The notes under the pieces were generated by a model. That model searched no databases. It was not told the origin of the DNA and was given only the letters and a program-made list of their open reading frames with translations. A program made the translations under genes and the position numbers. From Rhodococcus erythropolis NBRC 15567 (GTDB taxonomy: Bacteria; Actinomycetota; Actinomycetes; Mycobacteriales; Mycobacteriaceae), in assembly GCF_001552595.1 (NCBI RefSeq), contig NZ_BCRM01000010.1, forward strand, positions 62,001 through 126,000: 64,000 bases of DNA. The letters are read 5' to 3'. Positions 55,738 through 64,000 of this stretch are shown one piece after another. The number at the start of each line of letters is the position of its first letter. Positions within the stretch are counted from its first letter, which is position 1.

Positions 55738-57608
55738 GTCAGAACTCCCGTAACAACCCCGGTCGGCGTCCGCGCCGCTCGGCCACTGCCTCATTTCCGT
55801 TTCGTCAGCGAGTCGGTCGTATCACCATGTGTGGTGCGCTCGCCGTTGCGGCATTGCAGCTCTTGTGGATTCAGGGAATCGATGCGCCGAGCCTGGCTGC
55901 GGAATCTGCGAATCAACGAACCACGACGCAGGTCGATCCGGCCGTACGCGGCTCGATAACCGATCGCAACGGAAACCCCCTCGCGTTCACCATGGAAGCC
56001 AAGGCGCTGACTTTCCAGCCGGTGCGAGTACGCAAGGAACTCGAGGAAGCGCGCGCGAAGAGCATCGAGCAGGGCGCCGAGGGTGACAAGCAGGCGCCGG
56101 AAGTCAGCGATCGCCTCGCCGAGATCGCCGCCGGAATCCACGCCAAGCTCGGCGATACCGTTCCGGAAAAAGATCTGCTTCAGAAGATGAACAGCAACGA
56201 GACTTTCACGTACCTCGCTCGCAGCGTGGATCCGGCGGTTGCTGCCGAGATCTCGGACAAGTTCCGGGAGGTCGGCCTCGAGCGACAGGACATCCGCGAG
56301 TACCCCGGTGGCTCTCTGGCGGCGAATCTCGTCGGCGCGACCGGCTGGGACGGGCACGGTTTGCTCGGCCTCGAAGATTCGATGGACTCCACGCTCGCCG
56401 GAACCGATGGATCCGAAACGTACGACCGCGGTTCCGACGGCGCTGTGATCCCTGGTAGCTGGCGTGACAAGCAACCGGCCGTCAACGGTTCGGGTGTCGA
56501 GCTGACCATCGATTCGGACCTCCAGTTCTACGTTCAGCAGCAGGTCCAGATCGCCAAGGACAAGTCGGGCGCCAAGAACGCTTCGGTTGTGGTCATGGAC
56601 TCCAAGACGGGACAGGTGTTGGCCATGTCCAACGACAGCACCTTCAACCCCGCGATCGGCATCGACAAGAACGCGCCGACAGCCGAAATGGGCAATCCGT
56701 CGGTCAGCACGCCGTTCGAGCCCGGATCGGTGAACAAGATCGTCACCGCAGCAGCGGCCATCGAGGACGGTAAGACAACTCCGGACGAAGTTCTGCAAGT
56801 CCCGGGCAGCATCACGATGTCCGGTGCCACAGTCAAGGATGCGTGGGATCACGGTGTGGCCCCGTATACCTCTACCGGTGTGTTCGGAAAGTCCTCGAAC
56901 GTCGGCACCTTGATGCTCGCTCAGCGAGTGGGCGAGGATCGCTACGCAGACATGCTGAATAGGTTCGGCCTCGGACAACGCACAGACGTCGGACTTCCCG
57001 GCGAGAGCGCCGGCAGCGTCCCGAGTCGCGATCAGTGGTCCGGCGGAACCTTCGCGAACTTGCCGATCGGGCAGGGTCTTTCGATGACAACCTTGCAGAT
57101 GACCGGGATGTACCAGGCCATTGCCAACGACGGTGTGCGAATTCCTCCGCGAATCGTGAAGTCGACTGTCGATTCTTCCGGCACTCGGACCGAGACGCCG
57201 CAGCCCGAGGGTGTCGAGGTGGTCAGCGCCCAGACAGCGTCGACGGTTCGGGACATGTTCCGATCGGTCACTCAGGAAGACACCGGCAACCAACGAGGAA
57301 CCGGTGTTGCCGCGGGCGTCGAGGGATACCAGGTCAGCGGAAAGACCGGCACCGCGCAGCAAGTGGATCCCGCGTGCAAGTGCTACTCCAACTCCAACTA
57401 CTGGATCACCTTCGCGGGGATCGCGCCCGCGGACAACCCCCGATTCGTGATCGGAATCATGCTCGACGCACCGGTTCGCGGTGTGGACGGCGGCGGCGGT
57501 CAATCGGCAGCACCGTTGTTCCACAACATCGCGTCGTGGATGCTGCAGCGTGACAGCGTTCCGATGTCGCCGGACCCCGGTCGCAAGTTGGTGTTGCAGG
57601 CGGACTGA
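55734..57608 (+). CDS. pbpB: Septal peptidoglycan transpeptidase (class B PBP, FtsI)
   Basis: 624 residues from GTG 55734 (GTGA overlap). Short cytosolic N-terminus, a membrane helix (about 30-48), a PBP dimerisation domain (DPAVRGSITDRNGNPLAFTM onward) and a transpeptidase domain with FEPGSVNKIVTAAAAIE (SxxK near residue 330), SSNVG (SxN) and SGKTGTAQ (KTG). It crosslinks peptidoglycan at the septum with FtsW. CKCYSNSNYWITF near the C-terminus holds two Cys that could form a disulfide. It is followed by a 144-bp gap, after which murE may have its own start. Confidence 0.97.
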   Translation: MSQNSRNNPGRRPRRSATASFPFRQRVGRITMCGALAVAALQLLWIQGIDAPSLAAESANQRTTTQVDPAVRGSITDRNGNPLAFTMEAKALTFQPVRVRKELEEARAKSIEQGAEGDKQAPEVSDRLAEIAAGIHAKLGDTVPEKDLLQKMNSNETFTYLARSVDPAVAAEISDKFREVGLERQDIREYPGGSLAANLVGATGWDGHGLLGLEDSMDSTLAGTDGSETYDRGSDGAVIPGSWRDKQPAVNGSGVELTIDSDLQFYVQQQVQIAKDKSGAKNASVVVMDSKTGQVLAMSNDSTFNPAIGIDKNAPTAEMGNPSVSTPFEPGSVNKIVTAAAAIEDGKTTPDEVLQVPGSITMSGATVKDAWDHGVAPYTSTGVFGKSSNVGTLMLAQRVGEDRYADMLNRFGLGQRTDVGLPGESAGSVPSRDQWSGGTFANLPIGQGLSMTTLQMTGMYQAIANDGVRIPPRIVKSTVDSSGTRTETPQPEGVEVVSAQTASTVRDMFRSVTQEDTGNQRGTGVAAGVEGYQVSGKTGTAQQVDPACKCYSNSNYWITFAGIAPADNPRFVIGIMLDAPVRGVDGGGGQSAAPLFHNIASWMLQRDSVPMSPDPGRKLVLQAD

Positions 57609-57752
57609 TTGCGGTGTGTCGGTTTCGACAGGGTCTTCGGGTGAATCCCGGACACGGTAATCTCAAACGTCGCAGTAACCTCATTCATCGCAGTACGCCG
57701 AACTTTGCTTGCGCTGCGACCGCCAAGAACAACGACAATTGCCAGGAGTCGA

Positions 57753-59393
57753 GTGACAGTGCCGAATCGTTTGCAATCGTCGAACTCGGACGGCGCTCCC
57801 GGGACGCGTCCGACACAACCGGTTGCTACCGCGATCACGGCGCTCTCCGAACTGTCCGGAGCTCGCCTCGAATGGGTCGGGCAACCGGGATCACAGTCGT
57901 CGGAGGTCGTCGTCAAGGGCGTCGACCTGCGTGCGCAGGGAATCGTGGCCGATGACCTCTTCGCCGCTCTGCCCGGTGCCAGGACGCACGGCGCTCAGTT
58001 CGCCGTCGACGCTCTGGGGCGCGGTGCGACCGCGATCTTGACCGACGAGGCCGGCCTCGAATTGATCGAGTCCGCCGAAAAGGCGCCCGACCGGTCCGTC
58101 CCGGTTCTCGTTCATCCGAACCCGCGGGATGTGCTCGGTGAGATCTCAGCGGAGATCTACGGCCGGCCCTCGGAGAAGATGCAGGTCGTCGGCATTACCG
58201 GCACATCCGGCAAGACGACGACGTCTTACTTGCTCGAAGCAGCGATTGCCGGAGCCGGCCGCAAGCCCGGTCTGGTTGGCACCATCGAGACTCGGATCGA
58301 CGGCCGCCGAGTACCCAGCGCTCTGACCACGCCGGAAGCTCCGCAACTCCATGCGCTGTTCGCCGTGATGGCAGAGCAGGGGATCGATACCGTCGTCATG
58401 GAGGTGTCCAGTCACGCGCTCGCTCTCGGACGCGTCGACGGCATCCGCTTCGACATCGGCGCGTTCACCAATCTTTCGCAGGACCACCTGGATTTCCATC
58501 GGGACTTCGAGGAGTACTTCCAGGCCAAGGCTCGACTGTTCGATCCCGAGTCGACGGTGCGAGCCGAGCATGCCGTCGTCTGCGTCGACGACGTATGGGG
58601 TCGACGGATGGCTGAGTTGGCCGCGACCGACGAGAGCGATGCGGTGACCACGGTCTCGACCTCGACGGCCGAGGCCGAGTGGAAGGTCGGCGCCGTCGAG
58701 GTTGCCGAGGACGGCTCGCAGACTTTCGAGTTGGTCGGGCCGGACGGACAATCGTGGCCCGTCTCGCTTCGCCTCCCCGGTCGATACAACGTGGCCAACG
58801 CAGCCTTGGCACTGACTGTCAGCTTCGCGGCCGGACTCGATCCGGACGCTGCTGTTCGAGCACTCGGAACGGTGGATGTCCCCGGACGGGTCCAGCGGAT
58901 CGACCGCGGGCAGAGCTTCCTGGCAGTGGTCGACTACGCCCACAAACCGGCGGCACTCGAAGCCGTGATCGCCACCCTGCGCAATCAGGTTCCCGGCCGA
59001 GTGGCTGTGGTCGTCGGTGCGGGCGGTGACCGCGACGCCGGCAAACGCACCCTCATGGGCGAAGCTGGTGCGAGGGGCGCAGACCTGCTGATCGTCACCG
59101 ACGACAACCCGCGCACCGAGGATCCCGCGAAAATTCGCGCTTCGGTTATGCAAGGCGCCATCGACGTTCCCGAATCCGAACGCGGCGAGATTCACGAAGT
59201 GGGGGACCGGGCGCTCGCGATCGAGCAAGCAGTCCGGTGGGCGCAGCCAGGCGACGTAGTACTGGTGGCAGGCAAAGGCCACGAAGTGGGTCAAGAAATC
59301 GACGGGGTCAAACACCCATTCGACGACCGCGAGGTGTTGGGCGAAATGATCGGCCGATTCGCGATCAACACAGCACATGGAGGCAAGCAATGA
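57753..59393 (+). CDS. murE: UDP-N-acetylmuramoyl-L-alanyl-D-glutamate-2,6-diaminopimelate ligase
   Basis: Adds meso-diaminopimelate to the precursor. 546 residues from GTG 57753 (AGGAG 4 nt upstream; GTG 57759 possible). VVGITGTSGKTTTSYLLEAA near residue 145 is the ATP loop and EVSSHALALGRVDGI follows; VVDYAHKPAALEAVI and TDDNPRTEDPAKI come later. The DNPR motif marks meso-DAP rather than Lys specificity, consistent with asnB-type wall amidation here. ATGA overlap with murF. Confidence 0.97.
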   Translation: MTVPNRLQSSNSDGAPGTRPTQPVATAITALSELSGARLEWVGQPGSQSSEVVVKGVDLRAQGIVADDLFAALPGARTHGAQFAVDALGRGATAILTDEAGLELIESAEKAPDRSVPVLVHPNPRDVLGEISAEIYGRPSEKMQVVGITGTSGKTTTSYLLEAAIAGAGRKPGLVGTIETRIDGRRVPSALTTPEAPQLHALFAVMAEQGIDTVVMEVSSHALALGRVDGIRFDIGAFTNLSQDHLDFHRDFEEYFQAKARLFDPESTVRAEHAVVCVDDVWGRRMAELAATDESDAVTTVSTSTAEAEWKVGAVEVAEDGSQTFELVGPDGQSWPVSLRLPGRYNVANAALALTVSFAAGLDPDAAVRALGTVDVPGRVQRIDRGQSFLAVVDYAHKPAALEAVIATLRNQVPGRVAVVVGAGGDRDAGKRTLMGEAGARGADLLIVTDDNPRTEDPAKIRASVMQGAIDVPESERGEIHEVGDRALAIEQAVRWAQPGDVVLVAGKGHEVGQEIDGVKHPFDDREVLGEMIGRFAINTAHGGKQ

Positions 59394-60949
59394 TCCCGAT
59401 GACGCTCTCTCGGATCGCCGAGATCGTCGGAGGAACCCTGCATGACGTCGACGATCCGTCGACTCAGGTGACAGGAACCGTCGAATTCGATTCGCGCAAG
59501 GCTGGTCCAGGTGGACTGTTTCTCGCACTCCCCGGCGCACGCGTCGACGGTCACGACCATGCGGAAGCGGCGGTGGCCGCCGGTGCGGTGGCGGTGCTAG
59601 CAGCGCGGCCGGTCGGGGTTCCGGCGATAGTTGTCCCGTCGGTACCGAACGACGGTCCGAGCGCTGTGATGTTGCTCGAACATGACACAGACGGATCCGG
59701 GGCTGCCGTCTTGCATGCCCTCGGCCTCCTGGCCAGGGCCGTGGTCGACGAACTGGCAGCAGAGGGGTCGGCTTCGGGGGGCGGGCTGACGCTGGTCGGT
59801 GTCACTGGTTCGGCAGGCAAGACCTCGACCAAGGACCTGATTGCGGCGCTGCTTCGCGAGCGCGGTGAGGTGGTCGCCCCACCAGGCTCGTTCAACAACG
59901 AACTGGGTTTGCCGTGGACTGTGCTCCGCGCCGACGAGAAGACCCGCTTCCTGGTCCTCGAGATGTCGGCCCGTGGGGTCGGTCACGTCGGCGAACTGAC
60001 CAAGATCGCGCCGCCGAAGATCGGCGTCGTTCTCAATGTCGGCACCGCCCATCTCGGTGAATTCGGTTCGCGTGAAGCGATCGCGGTCGCCAAAGGTGAA
60101 CTGGTGGAAGCACTCCCGTCGGCAGCCGACGGTGGAGTTGCGGTCCTCAACGCCGACGACCGCATGGTCGCCGCAATGGCGAGTCGAACCAAGGCCCGGA
60201 TCGTATTCGTCGGTCAGTCCGAAGACTGCGACGTTCGGGCGACCGACGTTGTTGTCGACGACCAGGCCCGGGCTTCCTTCACGCTGAACTGTTCACAGGG
60301 TTCTGCGCGTATTCGCCTGGCCGTTCACGGCGAACATCACGTGAGCAACGCTCTTGCCGCTGCGGCCGTCGCACTCGAGAACGGCCTCGCGGTTGCAGAC
60401 ATCGCGCGTGTCCTCGAGGGCACGAAGGCAGCGTCAGCGAGGCGGATGGAAGTCACCGAGCGCGCCGACGGCGTCACCGTCGTCAACGACAGTTACAACG
60501 CAAATCCCGATTCCATGCGCGCTGCGCTCAAAGCGTTGGTGTCCATGGCGCGATCGGATCGGCACTTCGGGCGCCGTAGCTGGGCTGTGCTCGGTGAGAT
60601 GGGTGAACTCGGGCCGGAATCGGTCGTCGAGCATGACGCGATCGGTCGCCTGGCCGTCAGACTCGATGTCAGCAAGTTGATCGTCGTCGGAACGGGCCGC
60701 ACCTCGCGTGCGATGCATCAAGGTGCGGTGATGGAGGGGTCGTGGGGTGACGAGTCCGTCGTCGTGCCAGACGCAGCTGCGGCAATCGCCATTCTCGAAG
60801 CGGAACTCGAACCGGGCGATCTCGTCCTGGTGAAGGCGTCCAAGTCGGTTGAACTGTGGACGGTCGCCGAAGCGATTCTGGCCGCAACGCCCAGCGACAA
60901 CACCGGTGACGCGAACACCGATGGCGAGAACGGCGGGGATTCGCAGTGA
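59390..60949 (+). CDS. murF: UDP-N-acetylmuramoyl-tripeptide-D-alanyl-D-alanine ligase
   Basis: Adds D-Ala-D-Ala to the UDP-MurNAc-tripeptide. 519 residues from ATG 59390, which overlaps the murE stop (ATGA). [20 protein letters not shown] holds the ATP loop, [20 protein letters not shown] and [22 protein letters not shown] follow, then [20 protein letters not shown], typical of MurF. A short Asp/Asn/Gly-rich tail ([15 protein letters not shown]) ends it. GTGA overlap with mraY. Confidence 0.97.
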   Translation: MIPMTLSRIAEIVGGTLHDVDDPSTQVTGTVEFDSRKAGPGGLFLALPGARVDGHDHAEAAVAAGAVAVLAARPVGVPAIVVPSVPNDGPSAVMLLEHDTDGSGAAVLHALGLLARAVVDELAAEGSASGGGLTLVGVTGSAGKTSTKDLIAALLRERGEVVAPPGSFNNELGLPWTVLRADEKTRFLVLEMSARGVGHVGELTKIAPPKIGVVLNVGTAHLGEFGSREAIAVAKGELVEALPSAADGGVAVLNADDRMVAAMASRTKARIVFVGQSEDCDVRATDVVVDDQARASFTLNCSQGSARIRLAVHGEHHVSNALAAAAVALENGLAVADIARVLEGTKAASARRMEVTERADGVTVVNDSYNANPDSMRAALKALVSMARSDRHFGRRSWAVLGEMGELGPESVVEHDAIGRLAVRLDVSKLIVVGTGRTSRAMHQGAVMEGSWGDESVVVPDAAAAIAILEAELEPGDLVLVKASKSVELWTVAEAILAATPSDNTGDANTDGENGGDSQ

Positions 60950-62028
60950 TCCAGATTCTTCTCGCCGCAGGCATCGCGCTGGCGGTCTCCATCATGCTCA
61001 CGCCGATCCTGATCAAGGCGTTCTCGAAACAAGGTTTCGGGCAGGAGATCCGAACCGAAGGTCCAGCCAGTCACCAGGCCAAGCGCGGCACTCCCACGAT
61101 GGGCGGCGTCGCGATCCTGACCGGAATCTGGGCCGGCTATCTCGGCTCACACCTCATCGGTCTCGGCATGGACAACGCGGAGGGACCGTCGGCGTCCGGC
61201 CTACTCGTTCTCGGTCTGACCACCGCGCTCGGTGGAGTCGGTTTCCTCGACGACTTCATCAAGATCCGCAAGCAGCGCAATCTGGGACTGAACAAGACAG
61301 CGAAGCTGGTCGGCCAGTTCGTCGCTGCCATTGCCTTCGGAATCTTGGCCCTGCAGTTCCGCGGTGACGACGGGCTGACTCCGGGCAGTGTTCATTTGTC
61401 GTACGTTCGCGACATCGCCACCGTCTCACTCGGTTCCGTGGTCTTCATCGCCTTCTGCTACCTACTGGTCAGCGCCTGGTCCAATGCCGTCAACCTGACC
61501 GACGGCCTCGACGGATTGGCCGCCGGAGCGATGAGTTTCGTTCTCGGCGCCTACGTCATCATCACGTTCTGGCAGTTCCGCTACTCGTGCGAGACGAATC
61601 CCGGTAAGGGTTGCTACGACGTCCGAGACCCGCTCGATCTCGCGGTGCTCTGCGCGGCCGGCGCCGGCGCGTGCATCGGTTTCCTCTGGTGGAATGCCGC
61701 ACCCGCCAAGATCTTCATGGGCGACACCGGTTCTCTTGCCCTCGGCGGCATGCTCGCCGGATTGTCGATCACCACCAGCACGGAACTGTTGATGGTGGTC
61801 ATCGGTGCACTGTTCGTCGCGGAGGCCGCGTCGGTGGTGATCCAGGTAGCGGTGTTCCGGTCCAGCCGACGGCGGGTCTTCCGAATGGCGCCGTTCCATC
61901 ACCACTTCGAACTCGCCGGGTGGGCTGAAACCACGGTCATCATCAGATTCTGGTTGCTGGCGGCTATTGCGTCGGCTATCGGATTGGCACTCTTCTACAG
62001 CGAATACCTCGCAGCGCTCGGAGGCTGA
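60946..62028 (+). CDS. mraY: Phospho-N-acetylmuramoyl-pentapeptide-transferase
   Basis: Forms lipid I on undecaprenyl (decaprenyl-type) phosphate in the inner membrane. 360 residues, about ten hydrophobic helices. [16 protein letters not shown] near the N-terminus, [12 protein letters not shown] near residue 182 and [12 protein letters not shown] near 255 hold the Mg and catalytic Asp residues; [15 protein letters not shown] near 305 is the conserved HHH loop. Sixth residue pattern and length are normal. Confidence 0.97.
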   Translation: MIQILLAAGIALAVSIMLTPILIKAFSKQGFGQEIRTEGPASHQAKRGTPTMGGVAILTGIWAGYLGSHLIGLGMDNAEGPSASGLLVLGLTTALGGVGFLDDFIKIRKQRNLGLNKTAKLVGQFVAAIAFGILALQFRGDDGLTPGSVHLSYVRDIATVSLGSVVFIAFCYLLVSAWSNAVNLTDGLDGLAAGAMSFVLGAYVIITFWQFRYSCETNPGKGCYDVRDPLDLAVLCAAGAGACIGFLWWNAAPAKIFMGDTGSLALGGMLAGLSITTSTELLMVVIGALFVAEAASVVIQVAVFRSSRRRVFRMAPFHHHFELAGWAETTVIIRFWLLAAIASAIGLALFYSEYLAALGG

Positions 62029-62033
62029 AAACC

Positions 62034-63557
62034 ATGACCAGCTCAGCGGATTCCGAGAACGACCTGTCCTGGCTCCGCGGTACGCGAGTGCTGGTCGCCG
62101 GTGGGCGGGTGTCCGGTCAAGCGACCATCGAACCTCTCGTCGCGCTCGGCGCTGTCGTGACGGTCGCCGATTCGACCCTCGACTTCGCGCAGCGCTGCGC
62201 CGAACTCGGCGCGGACATGGTGACCACCACCTCGATCGAGGATGCCCCGGATTCGATCACCGAGTACGGGCTCGTCGTCACCAGTCCGGGCTTTCGGCCG
62301 GACGCACCGATCCTTGCAGCGGCCGCCGGTCACGGGATTCCCATCTGGGGAGACGTCGAGTTCTCGTGGCGCGTCGACCACAGCGGGCACTTCGGCGGAC
62401 CCCGTAAATGGCTCGTCGTGACGGGGACGAACGGAAAGACCACGACGACGTCGATGCTGGCCTCGATTCTCGACGCCGCCGGAGTTGTCGGCCGAGCCTG
62501 CGGGAACATCGGGCTTCCGATACTCGAGGCACTCGCCGAGACGTCGCCGCGCGTGGAGTACCTCGCTGTCGAACTGTCGTCTTTCCAATTGCACTGGGCG
62601 CCTTCGGTGCGTCCGGATGCCGGCGTCGTCCTCAATGTCGCCGAGGATCACCTCGACTGGCACGGCGGAATGAGCGCGTACGCCGAGGCCAAGTCGCGGG
62701 CGCTGAGTGGAAAGGTCGCGGTGGTCGGCCTCGATGACGCAATCGCGTCCGAACTGGGAACTCGCGCAACTGCAGACATTGTCACCGGGTTCAGATTGGG
62801 TGAACCGGGCGAAGGAGAACTGGGCGTCGAAGCGGGACACCTCGTGGACAACGCTTTCGGCGATCACGTCCGCTTGGCCGAAGCAGCTTCCATAGATCCG
62901 GCCGGCCCGGCAGGCGTCATGGACGCGCTTGCCGCTGCCGCTTTGGCGCGGGCACTCGGATTCGAGGCCGACGTCGTCGAACGCGGTCTGGCCGCGCACA
63001 AGGTCGGCCCACACCGAGGGGCCCTGGTCGGTCGTGTCGGGTCCGTTGCGTACATCGACGATTCCAAGGCCACCAATCCGCACGCAGCCAGGCCGTCGAT
63101 ACTCGCGCACGATCGCGTCGTCTGGGTTGCAGGCGGTCTGCTCAAGGGTGCAAGTGTCGAGCAGTTGGTGAGCGAGGTGGGACCGAGACTGTCCGGCGCT
63201 GTACTTCTCGGCCGTGACGCCGGTGTGATCGAGGACGCGCTGGCGCGACACGCGCCCGATGTTCCCGTGGTGCACGTGCTGTCGGGGGACGATGAAGCGG
63301 TGAGCGAAAACAGCAGCAACTCGACTCTCACCATCCGGCTGCCTTCGGGTGCCGACGCGGATGCCGTCATGGCCGCAGTGGTCGTCGAAGCTGCCGAGTT
63401 GGCGTCCCCCGGTGATGCAGTTGTACTTGCCCCGGCCGCCGCGTCCTTGGACATGTTCGCCAGCTACGGACATCGTGGTGACAGTTTCGCCGCCGCCGTC
63501 GCCGCATTACCCGATCCGTTCACGGATTCGCCTGGCCAAGCCGGGAACTTGCTATGA
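62034..63557 (+). CDS. murD: UDP-N-acetylmuramoyl-L-alanine-D-glutamate ligase
   Basis: Adds D-glutamate. 507 residues. The N-terminal domain has RVLVAGGRVSGQATIEPLVALG; VVTGTNGKTTTTSMLASIL near residue 129 is the ATP loop; LSSFQLHWAPSVRP follows, then YIDDSKATNPHAARPSI, the MurD block. The C-terminal domain ends ASLDMFASYGHRGDSFAAAV. It starts 5 bp after mraY and overlaps ftsW (ATGA). Confidence 0.97.
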   Translation: MTSSADSENDLSWLRGTRVLVAGGRVSGQATIEPLVALGAVVTVADSTLDFAQRCAELGADMVTTTSIEDAPDSITEYGLVVTSPGFRPDAPILAAAAGHGIPIWGDVEFSWRVDHSGHFGGPRKWLVVTGTNGKTTTTSMLASILDAAGVVGRACGNIGLPILEALAETSPRVEYLAVELSSFQLHWAPSVRPDAGVVLNVAEDHLDWHGGMSAYAEAKSRALSGKVAVVGLDDAIASELGTRATADIVTGFRLGEPGEGELGVEAGHLVDNAFGDHVRLAEAASIDPAGPAGVMDALAAAALARALGFEADVVERGLAAHKVGPHRGALVGRVGSVAYIDDSKATNPHAARPSILAHDRVVWVAGGLLKGASVEQLVSEVGPRLSGAVLLGRDAGVIEDALARHAPDVPVVHVLSGDDEAVSENSSNSTLTIRLPSGADADAVMAAVVVEAAELASPGDAVVLAPAAASLDMFASYGHRGDSFAAAVAALPDPFTDSPGQAGNLL

Positions 63558-64000
63558 CCAAGGGTCCCAAGACCCGGATCGGTGCCTGGTTGGCGCGGCC
63601 GTTGGCGTCGTTCCACCTGGTGGTGACGATTGCCACGATGTTGACTGTCTTGGGGCTCGTGATGGTTCTGTCGGCGTCGAGCGTCGAGCAGTACGTGTCC
63701 GGTGGCTCGGCATATTCGTTGTTCACCCAGCAGTTGATCTTCGCGATTCTCGGGGCGGTGCTCTTCTACGTCGCGCTGCGGATCCCGGCGAGAGTGCTCC
63801 GGCAGTATTCGTTTCCGCTGTTCGTCGTCGTGCTGATCATGCTGGTACTCGTCCTGATTCCGGGAATCGGCACCGAAGCGCAGGGTGCGCGTCGCTGGTT
63901 CAACGTCGGTGGATTCTCGGTGCAACCATCGGAAATCATGAAGGTCGCCTTGGCGATCTGGGGCGCGCATCTGTTGGCCTCGAGGCGTCCGGACGACCGA
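63554..64000 (+). CDS. ftsW: Septal peptidoglycan polymerase FtsW, N-terminal part only
   Basis: 149 codons visible; the rest lies beyond the window. SEDS-family glycosyltransferase that polymerises lipid II with the FtsI partner. Four hydrophobic helices are seen (about 22-43, 57-76, 88-104). GARRWFNVGGFSVQPSEIMKVALAIW is the SEDS signature between helices. ATG overlaps the murD stop (ATGA). Confidence 0.93.
   Translation, partial: MTKGPKTRIGAWLARPLASFHLVVTIATMLTVLGLVMVLSASSVEQYVSGGSAYSLFTQQLIFAILGAVLFYVALRIPARVLRQYSFPLFVVVLIMLVLVLIPGIGTEAQGARRWFNVGGFSVQPSEIMKVALAIWGAHLLASRRPDDR

Noticed and set aside
55791..57524. A 577-codon frame opposite pbpB
   Set aside because: Antisense shadow of a certain gene; composition is His/Arg/Asp-rich with no domain.
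58146..59540. A long frame opposite murE
   Set aside because: Same reason: an antisense shadow in high-GC DNA.
62043..63473. A 476-codon frame opposite murD
   Set aside because: Antisense shadow with no recognisable domain.

Overview
The window is high-GC actinobacterial chromosome. Gene content and order match the Corynebacteriales core, best the Mycobacterium tuberculosis Rv2213 to Rv2154c segment. A CrtO-type carotene ketolase, a crt cluster, frequent GTG and TTG starts and the mix of intergenic sequences point to Rhodococcus, probably the R. erythropolis/qingshengii group. The genus call is an inference from gene content; no search was run. No tRNA, rRNA, CRISPR, prophage, transposase or integrase was seen.

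Layout. 1-13.3 kb: leucyl aminopeptidase (partial), gcvT, ilvE, a dienelactone hydrolase-like gene, a GlxA-type regulator, a cobU-cobT-cobS operon headed by a DUF3043 membrane protein, glycerate kinase, an ErpA/HesB Fe-S carrier, a PfkB-family sugar kinase and asnB. 13.6-20.5 kb: the aerobic respiratory supercomplex, ctaC-ctaF on the plus strand and ctaE-qcrCAB on the minus strand, with two small accessory genes (DUF3224, ABM monooxygenase) between them. 20.6-25 kb: an RraB-like protein, trpD, a stand-alone AsnC ligand-binding domain and a DnaQ-UvrC fusion nuclease. 25-38.5 kb: cell-envelope region with two secreted NlpC/P60 peptidoglycan hydrolases (the first behind a cyclic-di-AMP riboswitch), a membrane HELMH metalloprotease, pimB, fadD15, an SRPBCC/ArsA-like/CPVC cluster, glucokinase, an acyltransferase, an exoribonuclease and aroG. 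38.5-52.9 kb: a tyrosine phosphatase-like gene, the PASTA kinase pknL and its DNA-binding neighbour, the crtB-mptA-crtI-idsA operon, metF, lppM, crtO, a GNAT protein, an HEPN protein and a DUF3040 protein. 53.3-64 kb: the start of the dcw division and wall cluster, mraZ-rsmH-ftsL-like-pbpB-murE-murF-mraY-murD-ftsW (ftsW cut by the window end).

Many genes overlap by 4 bp (ATGA, GTGA or TTGA), which implies translational coupling in cob, qcr, the ArsA-like cluster, crtO and dcw. At least twelve genes have a TANNNT -10 hexamer 6 or 7 nt before the start codon, which predicts leaderless mRNAs. The most interesting non-coding signals are the c-di-AMP riboswitch whose core could pair with the ribosome-binding region, a 17-bp element shared by both NlpC/P60 promoters, two sets of MraZ boxes before mraZ, 19-bp triplicate repeats before rsmH, and two families of 15-bp in-frame repeats just upstream of pknL. 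The most interesting proteins are a 33-residue CPVC microprotein and an ArsA-like protein lacking the P-loop lysine.
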